From Ichthyophis bannanicus (Eukaryota; Chordata; Amphibia; Gymnophiona; Ichthyophiidae): a stretch of 64,000 nucleotides of DNA. A program made the translations under genes and the position numbers. Positions 49,926-60,530 of this stretch are shown here, one piece after another (the first letter of the stretch is position 1; each line of letters starts with the position of its first letter). The stretch lies in NCBI GenBank assembly GCA_033557465.1, contig CM066032.1, positions 54,844,955-54,908,954 of the forward strand. Reading direction: 5' to 3'. The notes beneath the pieces are model-generated. The model made no database searches. It was not told the origin of the DNA and saw only the letters and a program-made list of their open reading frames with translations.

Positions 49926-50805
49926 AAGGTGACATTTTACTTAACAGTTAATGTCCTTCTGCTAGACTAGTCCCGAAAATGGATTGTGCTCCCGTACCAG
50001 CACATTGGTGGAGACAAACAACCAATAAAAAACCCAGGATTCAATGACATCACTCTTATGTCTCTATTCGCCTCAGCCACCAGAGGTTTCTTCGGTATCT
50101 GTCCCAAAGCATGTGGGAGAACATGGCAAGCCTCACACATCCTCAATATGAGCAACAGGGAATAAACAACAGTAGAGAACTATGTACAGGAGAGCATAAA
50201 CATAAGGCTGTCAGTAGATGATGAACCTGCAGAGCCAAGTACATAAATCATGGCTGACCCAAGGACAGCGCAGCAGAAGAGAGCAAATACAGTTTCAAAA
50301 GCTGGTCTAGCAGGACTCAAGGAAAGGACATTAACTTTTAAGTAAAATGTCACCTTCTATATCATCCTGCTAGACAAGTCCAGAGAAGTGAGATGTACCA
50401 AAGCTATGATTCCACTGGGTAGGAAGAAGACAGAGCAGCTCGCAAACATCTTGAGCCAAAGGTCGTGTCCCGCCAGTCATGGACATCCAAGCGATAATGC
50501 TTGACAAAAGTGGAAAATGATGTCCACACTGCCACCCAATAAGTGTCTGCAGGGACTATCGAACTCCACTTTGCTCACAAGGACGCTTGCGCTCAGGTAG
50601 AATGGGCGTGCAAACCCTCCAGAACTGACTGGCTCCATAATAGATACGCTGAAGCAGTGGCCCCCTCAATGCAGCATCCCAAAGTCGACTTAGACACCAC
50701 ATCACCCTTGCGTGGGCCAGCAAACAGCACAAAAATGGTCAGACTTATGAAAAGAATTCATAACCTCCGAGCACCAGAGAAACACCCTTTGGACATCTGA
50801 AAGGC
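49926..50805 (-). mobile_element. DIRS-like fragment, second family
   Basis: An inverted pair, 'aggtgacattttacttaac' at 49927 and its complement at 50325-50356, lies beside repeated 'tgctagac(t/a)agtcc'. Next to it, on the minus strand, is a tyrosine recombinase C-terminal remnant. The rest of the element is absent. Confidence 0.65.
50395..50805 (-). pseudogene. DIRS-like tyrosine recombinase C-terminal remnant
   Basis: The minus-strand frame contains KGDVVSKSTLGCC, EGLHAHST-stop-AQAS, WSSIVPADTYW and FSTFVKHYRLDVHDW. The His-x-x-Arg block has lost its Arg to TGA, and HYRLDV holds the presumed Tyr nucleophile. Similar in layout to 8.7-9.0 kb but clearly another subfamily. Confidence 0.65.
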
Positions 50806-50880
50806 AAAGAACTTTATCTTTATCTTTATTTGAACGCTTAATATACCACTCCTTCGGGGGCCATCAGGGCAGTGTACAAT

Positions 50881-50945
50881 AACATAGTATAAGACGGCAG
50901 ATAAAGACCAGTATGCTCCATCTAGTCTGCCCAGCAAGTATCCAT
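50881..50945 (-). mobile_element. CR1-type 3' end fragment
   Basis: Complement reads like the CR1 subfamily 2 3' end ('ggcagactagatgg...tctttatctgccgtc'). About 65 bp. Confidence 0.6.
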
Positions 50946-50959
50946 TTTATCAATTTGCA

Positions 50960-51410
50960 AGTCTTATTCACAGAGAGAGAGGAGAGACACTGGATGGGGA
51001 GGGTGAGAGATGTTAGACATGGAGAGGAACGAGAGTAAGCAAAAGACCGGGGAACAATGTACCAGGGATGAAGAGGTGGGGAATGCGAGGACTGGGGTGA
51101 GGGTTGAAAATTGGTAGGCAGATGGAGTAAAAAGGGGGATCGAGGACTGGATAGTAAGAAGGAGTAGTGAAATCCTGGTGGACAGAGACAGAAAAATATA
51201 TGGAAGAAAGCTGAAAGGAAAAGAGCAATATCCAAGATGGAAAGAATTGAAGAAAACAAAAGGAGAGACAAGAAATGGCAGATGGACTAGAGGCAGTAGA
51301 AAGAGAGCCAATAGACAAGTGAAAGCAGAAACCTCAGATTGGGACCAGCATGATCAGACAACAAAGGTAGCACAAAATAATTTTATTTTTAATTTAGTAA
51401 GTGGACTTTG
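50960..51410 (-). repeat. Purine-rich (inverted) copy of dispersed repeat R
   Basis: AG-rich. The complement matches 49.32 kb ('aataaaattatttt', 'gtctgatca', 'ggtttctgctttc'). Overlapping ORFs on the minus strand here are low-complexity. Confidence 0.5.
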
Positions 51411-51420
51411 TGCTATCTTT

Positions 51421-51850
51421 GGGGCATGTTTACTAAGGTGCATTAGGCTTTTGCAGCTAACCAGTGTGTTAGTGCTGCTAGCGCTGCATTAACTGCAAAA
51501 GCCGTGTGTTATCTGTTGGGGGTACATTTCCCCAGCAGATAATGCCGTCAAATGGCAGGAATCGCGTTGCAGCAATAGTGCAGATGCAGCTAACATCACT
51601 GCGTTTGCTGCATCTGTGATGTCTGCCCAACTTGCGGTTACCATGTGCTGTCGATGCCTGCGCTAATCACACATTACAGATACTCCCACCTTCTGCCATC
51701 TCTCTGTCCAGGTGCTCAGTTAATACACGATCTGCCGATAGTGCAGGAAAGCCCGGTGCTAACTGCGTCTACTCGCATTAGCTGATACTGCCCGGCAATA
51801 ATCCCATGTTATTGCCGCGTAACCGCTAACGCACTTAGTAAACATGCACC
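51421..51850. mobile_element. MITE with GGGGCATGTTTACTAA ends (430 bp)
   Basis: Terminal inverted repeat 'ggggcatgtttactaagg' and 'cttagtaaacatgcacc'. Internal subrepeats 'gctaacg' and 'gcattaactg' form further inverted pairs. Same terminal motif as the hairpin at 17.85 kb. Confidence 0.72.
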
Positions 51851-52002
51851 TTTATATTTTACACAGTACAGGGAAACACATCTCTTTCCATTTCTCTGGT
51901 GTCACGCTACATGCAAAGTCTAGCTTCTTGGGGTTTCAGTTTAATTTTTGTCTACATACTTTTATTTTTTGTCTACATACCTTTTTTGGGGGGGAGGGGG
52001 GA

Positions 52003-52225
52003 GTGGAGGAGCAGCCTAGTGCTTAGAGCAACTGCCTAGTACCCAGAAGATCAAGGGCTCAATTCCCACTAGCACTCCTTGTGACCTTGGGCAAGTCACT
52101 TTACCCTCTATTGCCTTGGAAGAAAAGGCTGGCAATCTACTTCAAGTGATACATTGCCAAGAAAACCCAGAGGTAGCTGGGTCACCATGAGTCAACACTG
52201 ACTTGATGGCACTAAAAATAAAAAA
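52003..52225 (+). mobile_element. tRNA-derived SINE, second family
   Basis: Head with A-box-like 'agcctagtgcttagagc' and B-box-like 'gggctcaattccc', then 'gaccttgggcaagtcac'. The tail differs from S1: 'gccaagaaaacccagagg' and 'gagtcaacactgacttgat'. The body is of the kind found in several reptile and amphibian tRNA SINEs (inference). Confidence 0.65.
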
Positions 52226-52455
52226 ACCCTTTCATTTTTAGATTGTAGTTTATTTTGTGGTGAGGGTCTGTGTTGAGTATGTGACTGAGGCCAGGTATTC
52301 TGTTAACATGGAGTTTACACAAAGGGATCTGTACTGTAGTAATGCGACTTGTTCAGCTTTGGTGTATGGATGTCTAGGGCCTGCTACAATATTTACTGTG
52401 CTGTTTTGTTCTGGGTAGGCTCCTTGCATGAGTTTTGGAAATTGCTGCTAATATG
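52226..52455. other. Unclassified flank of solo LTR C
   Basis: No recognised feature. The last four bases (TATG, 52452-52455) are the left target duplication. Confidence 0.4.
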
Positions 52456-53838
52456 TGTCATGAGGTGCAGTGCTCAGAGCTCATGGAGACAGGGAATTCT
52501 GAACAAAACGGAGCTAACTTTGACAGCTCAGAGATACACAGGGCCAAAGGTTGCCATAGGAACTATACACAAGCTATTTCACGTGGTGTAGGGGAACGCC
52601 CAGACCCAAAGCTAGCTCATGGCTCATCAGGATATGAGGGGCAGCTGACAAGGGGCGGAGCCAAAATGAACACCACAAACTACGCACTTAAAAATCACTC
52701 ACCTGAGGGTAGTGAAGAGAGATGTGCTGGCAAGGAGAGACGTGCTAGCAGGGAGAGAAGTCCCGCTAGCAGGAGAACTCCAAGCAAGGAGAGAAGCTTG
52801 AGAGGCAGGAGAGAAGGATCTCCATGCTGGTTAAAGCCTGTTGCTGACCAAAGGAGACTACCAGGGAGGTGCAGAGCTGAGAAACCCAGGAAGGGCTGCT
52901 TAGAAGAGCAGTGCACAACTGACCATTGCATCCAAGAACCTTGCTACAGAGGAAGCAGAGGTAGTAGCTCTGAGGCCAGGCTAAGGCAAGACCAGTCACC
53001 CAGCACAAGGTACCAAGCAGGAGAAAATCATTATCCTGAAGATAATTTGGTACCTAGGAGAAAGCTCAAACAGACACGGAGTGAAAAGCCTTCCCATGAG
53101 CAGAGCTGTGCTCGAGGGAGGAACGTTGAAGGGAAACTGCTGGAAGGTAACCTTATTCTTCCTAATAGGAGAAGCATAGAGTGTAGCAAACAGCCTTGCA
53201 CTTACCAAGAATTATGTGCCGCTTCTGAGAGAGACTGTAGTGATTACGGTAATTACCCATTCACCTCTAGGCTGGTGGGGGAAGGGAACTCCCAGAGCTA
53301 TAGAGAGGAACTCAGCAGTCAGAACAGAAGTTTCACTCACCGGGAAACTTGCCCTGATATAGAAGATATGCAATGTGATCCGTATGAGGAATATAATAGT
53401 GATATTTACATGGACTGTACATACACTTTATCTGATAGCATAGTTTCTCTATGCTGAAGAGCTGTGAGAGCTGATTCATAAAGAAAACAGACAGGAAGAG
53501 TTTTGTGAAGGAAACTGTTTTCTTTTTCCATTTTGCCTCCATTGTGAAAGCTGAAGATAAGCATATCCTTTGTTCAAATGTTTCTTTAATTTTGATACCA
53601 GACGTATGGTCTTTTGTGTTGCCTTATTTCATTGTGTGGAAATCCAACCCTGGGAAGGGAATAAATCCTGTTTAAAACCTTATCACTCCGACTGCAACTA
53701 CTTTCTTTTTGCTAAAGTTGTGGAACTACAAATCCCAGAGGGCATTGCCAAGCCTCTCTACTATACTCCACAGCTATTAAAGAACTTACCCTGCTAATCC
53801 ACCCATGCCTAAGGCCTCTGGGGGGTGAGCGGGCGACA
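52456..53838 (+). repeat. Solo LTR C (1383 bp) with long ORF
   Basis: Starts TGTCATGAGG, ends GGGCGACA and is flanked by TATG on both sides (52452-52455, 53839-53842). Frame 1 from the first base is open to the stop at 53457. AATAAA at about 53661 is a candidate polyadenylation signal. The start is close to that of the 32.5-37.0 kb LTR (TGTCATGATG). Confidence 0.87.
52483..53457 (+). CDS. LTR-borne ORF in solo LTR C
   Basis: 324 codons from the first ATG inside the LTR (METGNSEQNGANF); the frame itself is open from the LTR start, reading CHEVQC, where the 32.5 kb LTR reads CHDVGI. The middle is strongly basic with Arg/Ser-rich repeats (KERRASRERSPASRRTPSKE), similar to SR-rich proteins. The C-terminal third becomes acidic and ends SDIYMDCTYTLSDSIVSLC. 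Cys are frequent (about 20). No membrane segment. The ORF probably encodes the Pol C-terminal extension of its lost element. I do not recognise it. Confidence 0.7.
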   Translation: METGNSEQNGANFDSSEIHRAKGCHRNYTQAISRGVGERPDPKLAHGSSGYEGQLTRGGAKMNTTNYALKNHSPEGSEERCAGKERRASRERSPASRRTPSKERSLRGRREGSPCWLKPVADQRRLPGRCRAEKPRKGCLEEQCTTDHCIQEPCYRGSRGSSSEARLRQDQSPSTRYQAGENHYPEDNLVPRRKLKQTRSEKPSHEQSCARGRNVEGKLLEGNLILPNRRSIECSKQPCTYQELCAASERDCSDYGNYPFTSRLVGEGNSQSYREELSSQNRSFTHRETCPDIEDMQCDPYEEYNSDIYMDCTYTLSDSIVSLC

Positions 53839-53842
53839 TATG

Positions 53843-54572
53843 GTATGATGGATTTGCTTCATGGATCCACAGTGACTTTTGAAGGGTTTTGTGTTACTTC
53901 ACAATATGCTGGTACTGGCAAAAACCGGAGTCAGAATTTGAAATATATAGGGGTGAAAATCTTACTTCTGCTCTGTACCTTTGTTGAAGGAGGGGTTTCT
54001 GTGGATGCAGAATATAAGTCAGAAACAAAAAAACAAGCAAAATCCATACTGCAATTAATAACAACAAAGTAAAATAAGTTATAATTTTATAATTTGGTGT
54101 TATAAACTGTGCTCTGGTTCTTGCTTTTTCTTTTAGTTCCTTGGTGTGCGAGTATCTTGCATTTCCTTTGGGGGTTTTTTGCAGAATATATACGTACATT
54201 AACACCATGCTGGTCCAGAGTGCAGTTTCAGAGGAGTTATGTTGGTGCTGCCAAGCCTTTCTTGTTTGACATCATGCAAAAAGAGTTCCGAAAGGAGTTT
54301 TGGGGGAAAAGGGGGGTGAGATGTAGCCAGCATTAATAGTAATGAAGGAGGGGGTGATGATCTATAGATTGCAGGGGGCACCAGAAACCCTAGCACCAGC
54401 CCTGCAGGGAAGATAGATCCTGCAGCGCTACCCCTGACTGTGTTGATAAGAGGAGGGAACTACTGTACCTCTAGTTGTTGTTGGAAGGGGGGACACACTG
54501 CCCCAAACCACTGTCAGCTGGCAGGATAAACTACTAGGCTGATTAAAGAGTGAAGGGAAAACTCTGCAGGAT
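53843..54572. other. Unclassified interval
   Basis: No recognised element. The last 150 bases could be leader of the Gag-like ORF that follows. Confidence 0.3.
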
Positions 54573-55000
54573 ATGGCATCCATATTACCCCAAGGGGGAC
54601 CTGTAGGCTACTCTCCAGAGGCATTGATTGGCACTATGGGCAAAGTAATAGAAAAATATTTGCAGCCTCATTATGATACTGGCCCTTACAACAGGCTGAG
54701 GGTCTTTTCAGGAATTGAGACCAACCCCCTTGGAGAGGAAGATTTTGATCATTGGATGGTTTTAGCTCTCCAGATGGCCCAAGAATGGCAACGTACTGAG
54801 GGAGAGAAAAAGAAGAGGGTGATGGAAAGATTGCGGGCCCCTGCATTTGATGTGGTAAGGCCATTGGCCCTATCTAATACTGATGCTACTGTCAAAGATT
54901 GTTTGGAAATTTTGGAGGGTGTGTATTGTAGCACACTGACAAAAAAGAAAATTGCTTTGTCCTCATCAATATATGCAAAAGTCACTCCACCAGATCTGCA
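54573..55000 (+). CDS. PNMA-like Ty3/gypsy Gag fragment
   Basis: The ORF has an ATG start. Residues 1-145 resemble the Gag/PNMA capsid region: EKYLQPHYDTGPYNRLRVFSG, GEEDFDHWMVLALQMAQEWQ, KRVMERLRAPAFDVVRPLAL and VKDCLEILEGVY. PNMA genes descend from a Ty3/gypsy Gag. This ORF then runs into an unrelated hydrophobic, low-complexity end (FILSFIFPFILFIVYP) before the stop at 55106, so the C-terminal half, zinc knuckle and pol are absent. It is either the 5' part of a decayed element or a short derived gene. No stops occur within the homologous part. Confidence 0.7.
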
Positions 55001-55197
55001 GACTCAAATTCCTTTCATTTTATCTTTCATTTTTCCTTTTATTCTTTTTATTGTTTATCCAAAAGGAGAGGAAGGAAGGAGAAAAGGATCTAGAAGTACA
55101 ATTTGAATTGCTAACCATTGACTAAAAAGAATATACTGGAAGGGTGTTTTTAGGGTCATTGATGTGCTGAGGATGTCATGGCTTGAGTATTTTTTAT

Positions 55198-55968
55198 GTA
55201 GAAACATAGAAATATGACGACAGAAAAAGACCACATGGCCTATCTAGTCTGTCCTTCCATATCAACTACAACAGTCCCCATTTTACCTTTAGAGATCCTC
55301 TGTGTTTGTCCCATGCTTTTTTGAATTCAGTTACTGTCCTCATCTCTACCACCTCCACTGGGAGACTATTCCACGGATCCACTACTCTTTCCGTAGAGAA
55401 ATATTTCCGCATATCACTCCTGAATCTATCTCCCTTCACCCTCATCCCATGTCCCCTCATAGCAGAACTTGCTTTCAATTGAAAGAGGCTCTCTCCATGA
55501 ACATTTATGCCACGGAGGTATTTAAACATCTCAATCATATCACCTCTATCCCACCTTTCCTCTAAGGTGTACATGTTAAGATCCTTAAGTCTGTCCTCGT
55601 ATGATTTATAATGAAGACCACTAACCATTTTAGTAGCCACCCTCTGTACTGACTCCAACCTGTTTATATCCTTTTGAAGGTGCGGTCTCCAGAATTGCAC
55701 ACAATACTCCAAATGAGGTTGCACCAAAGACTTATACAGAGGCACTATCACCTCCTTTTTTCTGCTGGTCATTCCTCTCCTTATGCACCCAAGCATCCTT
55801 CTAGCTTTCGCTGTCGACTTTTCTACCTGATTAACTACTTTAAGATCATCAGACACAATCACGTCTAGGTTGCGCTCTTCTTTAGTGGACAAAAGTACTT
55901 CACCCCTATACTATATTGCTCCCTTGAATTGCAGCAGCCCAAATGCAGGACCTTGCATTTTTTAACAT
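55198..55968 (-). mobile_element. CR1 3' portion, subfamily 2
   Basis: Ends (left) with the CR1 tail complement 'tagaaacatagaaatatga' and starts at about 55968, 5' truncated. Nearly the same as 12.5-12.9 kb but longer. Confidence 0.9.
55266..55892 (-). pseudogene. CR1 RT C-terminal part
   Basis: 208 open codons: NQVEKSTAKARRMLGCIRRG, VIVPLYKSLVQPHLEYCVQFW (about 55700), RLESVQRVATKMVSGL, EERWDRGDMIEMFKYLRG and RVVDPWNSLPVEVVEMRT. These are the thumb and C-terminal region downstream of the catalytic RT motifs, which are missing by 5' truncation. The frame is intact within the fragment. Confidence 0.9.
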
Positions 55969-55969
55969 T

Positions 55970-56827
55970 AAGGGGTATGTTTACTAAACTCCGGTAATGT
56001 TACCGTCGTTAAGTTCCCTGGTAGTGCTATGGATGCCCATATAAAGTTGTGGGTGGTGCATCGTTATGGCAAGCCATGTTAGGTAACACGCATTACAAGG
56101 CGCCTTAGGCTAACGCGCTTTACAAGGCGCCTTATAAGGCACCTTACAAGGCACATTACAAGGACCTTATAAGGCACATTACAAGGCGCCTTGTAAGGTG
56201 CCTTATAAGGTGCCTTGTAAGATACCTTATAAGGTGCCTTGTAATGTGACTTATAAGGTGCCTTGCAAGGTGCCTTGCAAGGTGCCTTGTAATGTGCCTT
56301 GTAATGTGCCTTGTAAGGTGCCTTAGAAAGTGCCTTGTAAGGTGCCTTATAAGTCACTTTATCTAGGGGTGCCTAATATGGCGCCTACCCTATGGAGCCC
56401 TATAAGGGCTCCTTATAAGGAGCTCTTATAAGGGCTCCTTATAAGGCACCTTATAGGGCTCTGTAGGGTAGGCGCCATATTAGGCACCCCTAGACAAGGC
56501 ACCTTAGAAGGCACCCTGGGTTATGGAACCATAGGATAAGGTGTCCTAACAAAGTTATGGTGCCCTAAGGGCTGCAGGGTATTTCAGGATGACATGCATG
56601 AGCTGTGAGGCATAGAAACAGATGTAGCCCTAACACTGGATAGAGCACCGAGGAAAGGCAATGAACAGGTGAGTGAAGGAGGGAGAGCTGGGAGCCGCTG
56701 GACCTGCAATATCTGCGGGCATCCCATGTGGCTGCCAGTACTGTTGACAAACATGTTGGGTGCAACTGTAACACAGCACAGGGTGTTGGCAATGTAATGT
56801 ACTGGAAAGACATGGGGTGGTAGATGA
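55970..56827 (+). mobile_element. Repeat family M copy 2, left part
   Basis: Starts 'ggggtatgtttactaaa' (55973) like copy 1. It contains the self-complementary repeat at 56.09-56.57 kb and then blocks shared with 18.86-19.05 kb ('ctggatagagcacc'). Split by CR1 at 56828-60025; the right part follows. Confidence 0.65.
56090..56570. repeat. Self-complementary 'CCTTATAAGG / GCCTTGTAAGGT' array
   Basis: About 25 short units, each itself near-palindromic ('aaggtgccttgtaag', 'aaggcgccttataagg'). Followed by a large inverted repeat: 56362-56408 ('ctaggggtgcctaatatgg' and beyond) is complementary to 56450-56497. Copy 1 has only a short equivalent (18740-18820). Confidence 0.88.
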
Positions 56828-59800
56828 TGGGAGATGGAGCAGCTTTTAAACTAGATAATAGGGGAAAGCCGACAGTCGCCCAAGAGCAGATGGTTCAGAA
56901 GAATGTATCCTTGAAGGATACTACCAAAAGCAGAGAGGTTCCAAAAAAGACCAAAGTAGCCCAAATGCCCTTAAGTATGGAGCAGACAGAGCTTAAAGAT
57001 CCCAAATTACCCATGTCTACCAATAGCCAAATTAATATGAATAATATACAGTCTCTAAAATGCTTGTATGCAAATGCTAGAAGTCTAAAAAATAAGATGG
57101 GAGAGTTAGAATATATAGCACTAAATGAGAGGTTAGATATGATTGGAATATCAGAGACATGGTGGAAGGAGGACAACCAGTGGGACACTGTGATACCTGG
57201 GTACAAACTATATCGTAATGATAGAGCTGATCAAATTGGTGGAGGGGTTGCGCTCTATGTTAGAGAGGGCATTGAGTCAGAAAGGATTAAAGTTTTGCAG
57301 GAAACAAAATTTGCTGTAGAATCTCTATGGATTGAAATTCCATGTAAAAAGGGGAAGGCGATGGCAGTGGGGGTGTACTATCGACCACCAGGCCAGAATG
57401 ACCAAATGGATGATGAAATGCTCAAAGAAATCAAGGAAGCTAACAAAAGTTACAGCGCAGTAATAATAATGGGTGATTTCAATTACCCCGGTATCGACTG
57501 GGTCAGTGTCACGGCAGGACATGCTAGGGAGATAAAGTTCCTATATGACATAAATGACTGCTTCTTGGAGCAGCTGGTTCATGAACCGACCAGAGGGGAA
57601 GCCATATTAGACCTGGTCCTTAGTGGAACACAAGATCTACTGCAAGAGATAAGGGTGTTGGGGCCACTTGGCAATAGTGATCATAGCATGATCGCCTTTG
57701 ATTTAATTAGTGGGGGAGGGATAGTACGGAAATCCACAGTACTACCTTTTAACTTTCGAAAGGGAGACTATGATAAAATGAGGAAAATAGTTAAGAAAAA
57801 ACTAAAAGTAGCAGTTGCAAAGGTTAAAGACTTACATCAAGCTTGGGTGTTGTTGAAAAATACTATCTTGGCAGCCCAGACCAGCTGTATTCCACGCTTT
57901 AAGAAAAGTGGAAGGAAGTCCAAAAAACTGCCAGCATGGTTTAAAGGTGAGGTCAGAGAGGCTGTTGTTGCCAAAAAAGCATCTTTCAGGAAATGGAAAA
58001 AAGAGCCAAACGATGAAACCTGGAAACAGCACAAGCACTGGCAAGTCAAATGCAAGGCATTGATAAAGCAGGCAAAGAGAGAATTTGAGAAGAAGCTTGC
58101 TGTGGAAGCAAAAACGCAAAATAAAGATTTTTTCAAGTACATTCGCAGCAAAAAACCTGTGAGTGAGTCAGTTGGTCCATTAGATGATAGAGGAGTTAAA
58201 GGGGCACTAAGAGGCGACAAGGCGATAGCGGAGAGACTAAATTAATTCTTTGCTTCTGTCTTTACTGAGGAAGATGTAGGGATGTTACCCATGACTGAAG
58301 TGGTATTTAAAGGTGCGGAAGAATTGAAGGAAATATCGATACATCGGGAAGATGTATTACAACAATTAGATAAATGAAGAGTAGCAAATCACCTGGGCTG
58401 GATGGTATATATCCAAGGGTGTTGAAAGAACTGAAATATGTGATTGCAGACCTGCTATTAGTAATCTGTGAACTATCATTTAAATCATCTTTAATACCTG
58501 AAGATTGGAGGATCGCCAATGTAACACCAATTTTTAAAAAGGGTTCCAGGGGTGATCCGGGAAACTACAGACCGGTGAACCTGACGTCAGTACCGGGAAA
58601 AATGGTAGAAAACATCATAAAGAATAAAATTACTCAGCATGTAGATAGTCATGACCTAATGGGAGACAGCCAACATGGCTTTAGACAAGGAAGATCTTGT
58701 CTTACTAATCTGTTATGTTTTTTTGAAAGTGTGAATAAACAGGTGGACAAAGGTGAGTCGGTTGATATAGTGTATCTGGACTTTCAAAAAGCCTTTGACA
58801 AGGTCCCTCATCAGAGACTTTTGGCAAAACTAAAAAGTCATGGGATAGGAGGCAGTGTACTACTGTGGATCAAGAACTGGTTAAGAGAAAGCAGAGGGTT
58901 GGGCTAAATGGACAATTTTCCCAATGGAGAAAGGTGAATAGTGGTGTACCCCAGGGATTTGTGCTGGGTCCGCTGCTTTTTGACATATTCATAAATGACC
59001 TGGAAAGTGGAATAACGAGTGAGGTTATCAAATTTGCAGATGACACAAAACTATTTAAAGTTGTTAAAACCCAAGAGGATTGTGGAAAATTGCAAGAGGA
59101 TCTTGATAAATTAGAAAACTGGGTATCAAAATGGCAGATGAAATTCAATGTGGACAAGTGCAAAGTTATGCACCTAGGGAAGAACAACCCAAACTATGGT
59201 TATACAATGCAAGGTTCCACATTGGGAACTACCACTGAGGAAAAAGATTTAGGCGTCATTGTGGATAGCATGTTAAAACCCTCGGCCCAGTGTGCAGCGG
59301 CAGCCAAGAGAGCAAATAGAATACTAGGTATCATAAGGAAAGGAATGGAAAATAAAACAAAAGATATTATAATGCCTCTGTATTGTTCCATGGTGAGACC
59401 GCACCTTGAATATTGTGTGCAATTCTGGTCGCCGTATCGTAAAAAGGATATAGCGATTTTAGAAAAGGTTCAGAGAAGAGCCACCAAAATGGTAAAGGGG
59501 ATGGAAGGATACTCCTATGAAGAAAGGCTAAAAAGGTTAGGGCTCTTTAACCTGGAAAAGAGACGGCTGAGGGGTGATATGACTGAAGTCTATAAATTAA
59601 TGAACGGAGTGGAACGGGTAAACGCAGATCGATTGTTTACGTTATCAGAATATAGAAAGACTAGGGGACATGCAATGAAGCTACAGGGTAAACTATTTAA
59701 GACTAATAAAAGAAAATATTTTTTTACTCAACGTGTAATCAAACTCTGGAATTTGTTACCGGAGGATGTAGTAAGGGCTGTTAGTGTAGCTGGGTTTAAA

Positions 59801-60025
59801 AAAGGTTTGGACAAGTTCCTGGAGGAAAGGTCCATAAACCATTATTAAGAAGGGACCCAGGATATCAATGCTTGAGCCAGTACAAGCATTGCAGAACCTG
59901 TGTCTTTTGGAGATACTGCTATGTACGTATGACCTAGATTGGCCACTGTTGGAAACAGAATACTGGGCTTGATGGACCTTGGTCTGACCAGTATGGCATA
60001 TCTTATGTTCTTATGTTCTTGTGTC
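56828..60025 (+). mobile_element. CR1-clade LINE copy 3 (3.2 kb)
   Basis: 5' truncated at the very end of ORF1 ('gagcagcttttaaactag' is the ORF1 stop region as in copy 1). It contains all of ORF2 and the 3' UTR and ends with 'cttatgttcttatgttcttg'. Inserted into family M, whose copy 1 shows the empty site ('gacgtgtcccccagtgga'). Confidence 0.93.
56880..59848 (+). pseudogene. CR1 ORF2, full-length endonuclease/RT (three lesions)
   Basis: The whole ORF2 is visible: N-terminal basic region, CLYANARSLKNK, GISETWWKED, DFNYPGIDW, SDHSM (endonuclease catalytic pair present), then RT with VIPGYKL-type core blocks GSVLL, GVPQGFVLGPLLF, FADDTKLFKV and the thumb HLGKNNPNYGYTMQGS. The C-terminal part has RPHLEYCVQFWSPY, EDVVRAVSVAGFKKGLDK and the natural stop. 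Lesions are a TAA at about 58243 (GAA in copy 2), a one-base loss at about 58373 and an indel near 58890. This is the best copy for reconstructing the family. Confidence 0.92.
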
Positions 60026-60530
60026 CCCCAGTGGAGGTGGAGGTGGCAGGATAGTTACAATGATGGGTGGACAGAAGAGTGGTGGTGCCATGCAGATCAG
60101 GCACAGGTGAGGCAAGCATGAAGAGGCACAATGCAGGAAAAGGTAGCAGTACAGGTCATGGGGTGGCAGCCTGCACAGGCAGACAGGACTCTACACAGTT
60201 GACAGACGCAGATAGACGGACTGAAGGAATGTTGGCAACCGTGGCGAGTGTATTATGGGCTGGTTTCACAGATCTGCAAAAATATGACTGTAGGACAGGC
60301 ATGAAAGGAGGGAACAATGAGGAATTGAACCCATGACCACAGCTGAGAATGACTTTGTATTAACCAGTAGGCTATACCTCCATGGCTTGTCTCACACCAA
60401 TGGCTGGGTACAGAAGGACTGCAGATCACCACACAAACTGTCTGCTCTGAGTGCCAGGATAGGGTAACCCCACGAGTACCCATGATGCAATGCACATGCT
60501 GAATAGCAGTCTGCAGCTGATCACCAAATG
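60026..60530 (+). mobile_element. Repeat family M copy 2, right part
   Basis: Matches 19.06-19.31 kb and then 25.31-25.57 kb: 'gcagatcaggcacagg', 'tatgggctgg' (the empty hAT target), 'accagtaggctatacctcc' and 'acgagtacccatgatgca'. The end of the element was not located. Confidence 0.65.

Noticed and set aside
50864..51318. Hydrophobic, Ser/Leu-rich minus-strand ORFs resembling membrane proteins
   Set aside because: They arise from the CT-rich dispersed repeat R and recur as low-complexity sequence.
46580..53838. LTR ORFs as retroviral envelope genes
   Set aside because: No signal peptide, cleavage site or membrane anchor is visible; composition is hydrophilic and basic.
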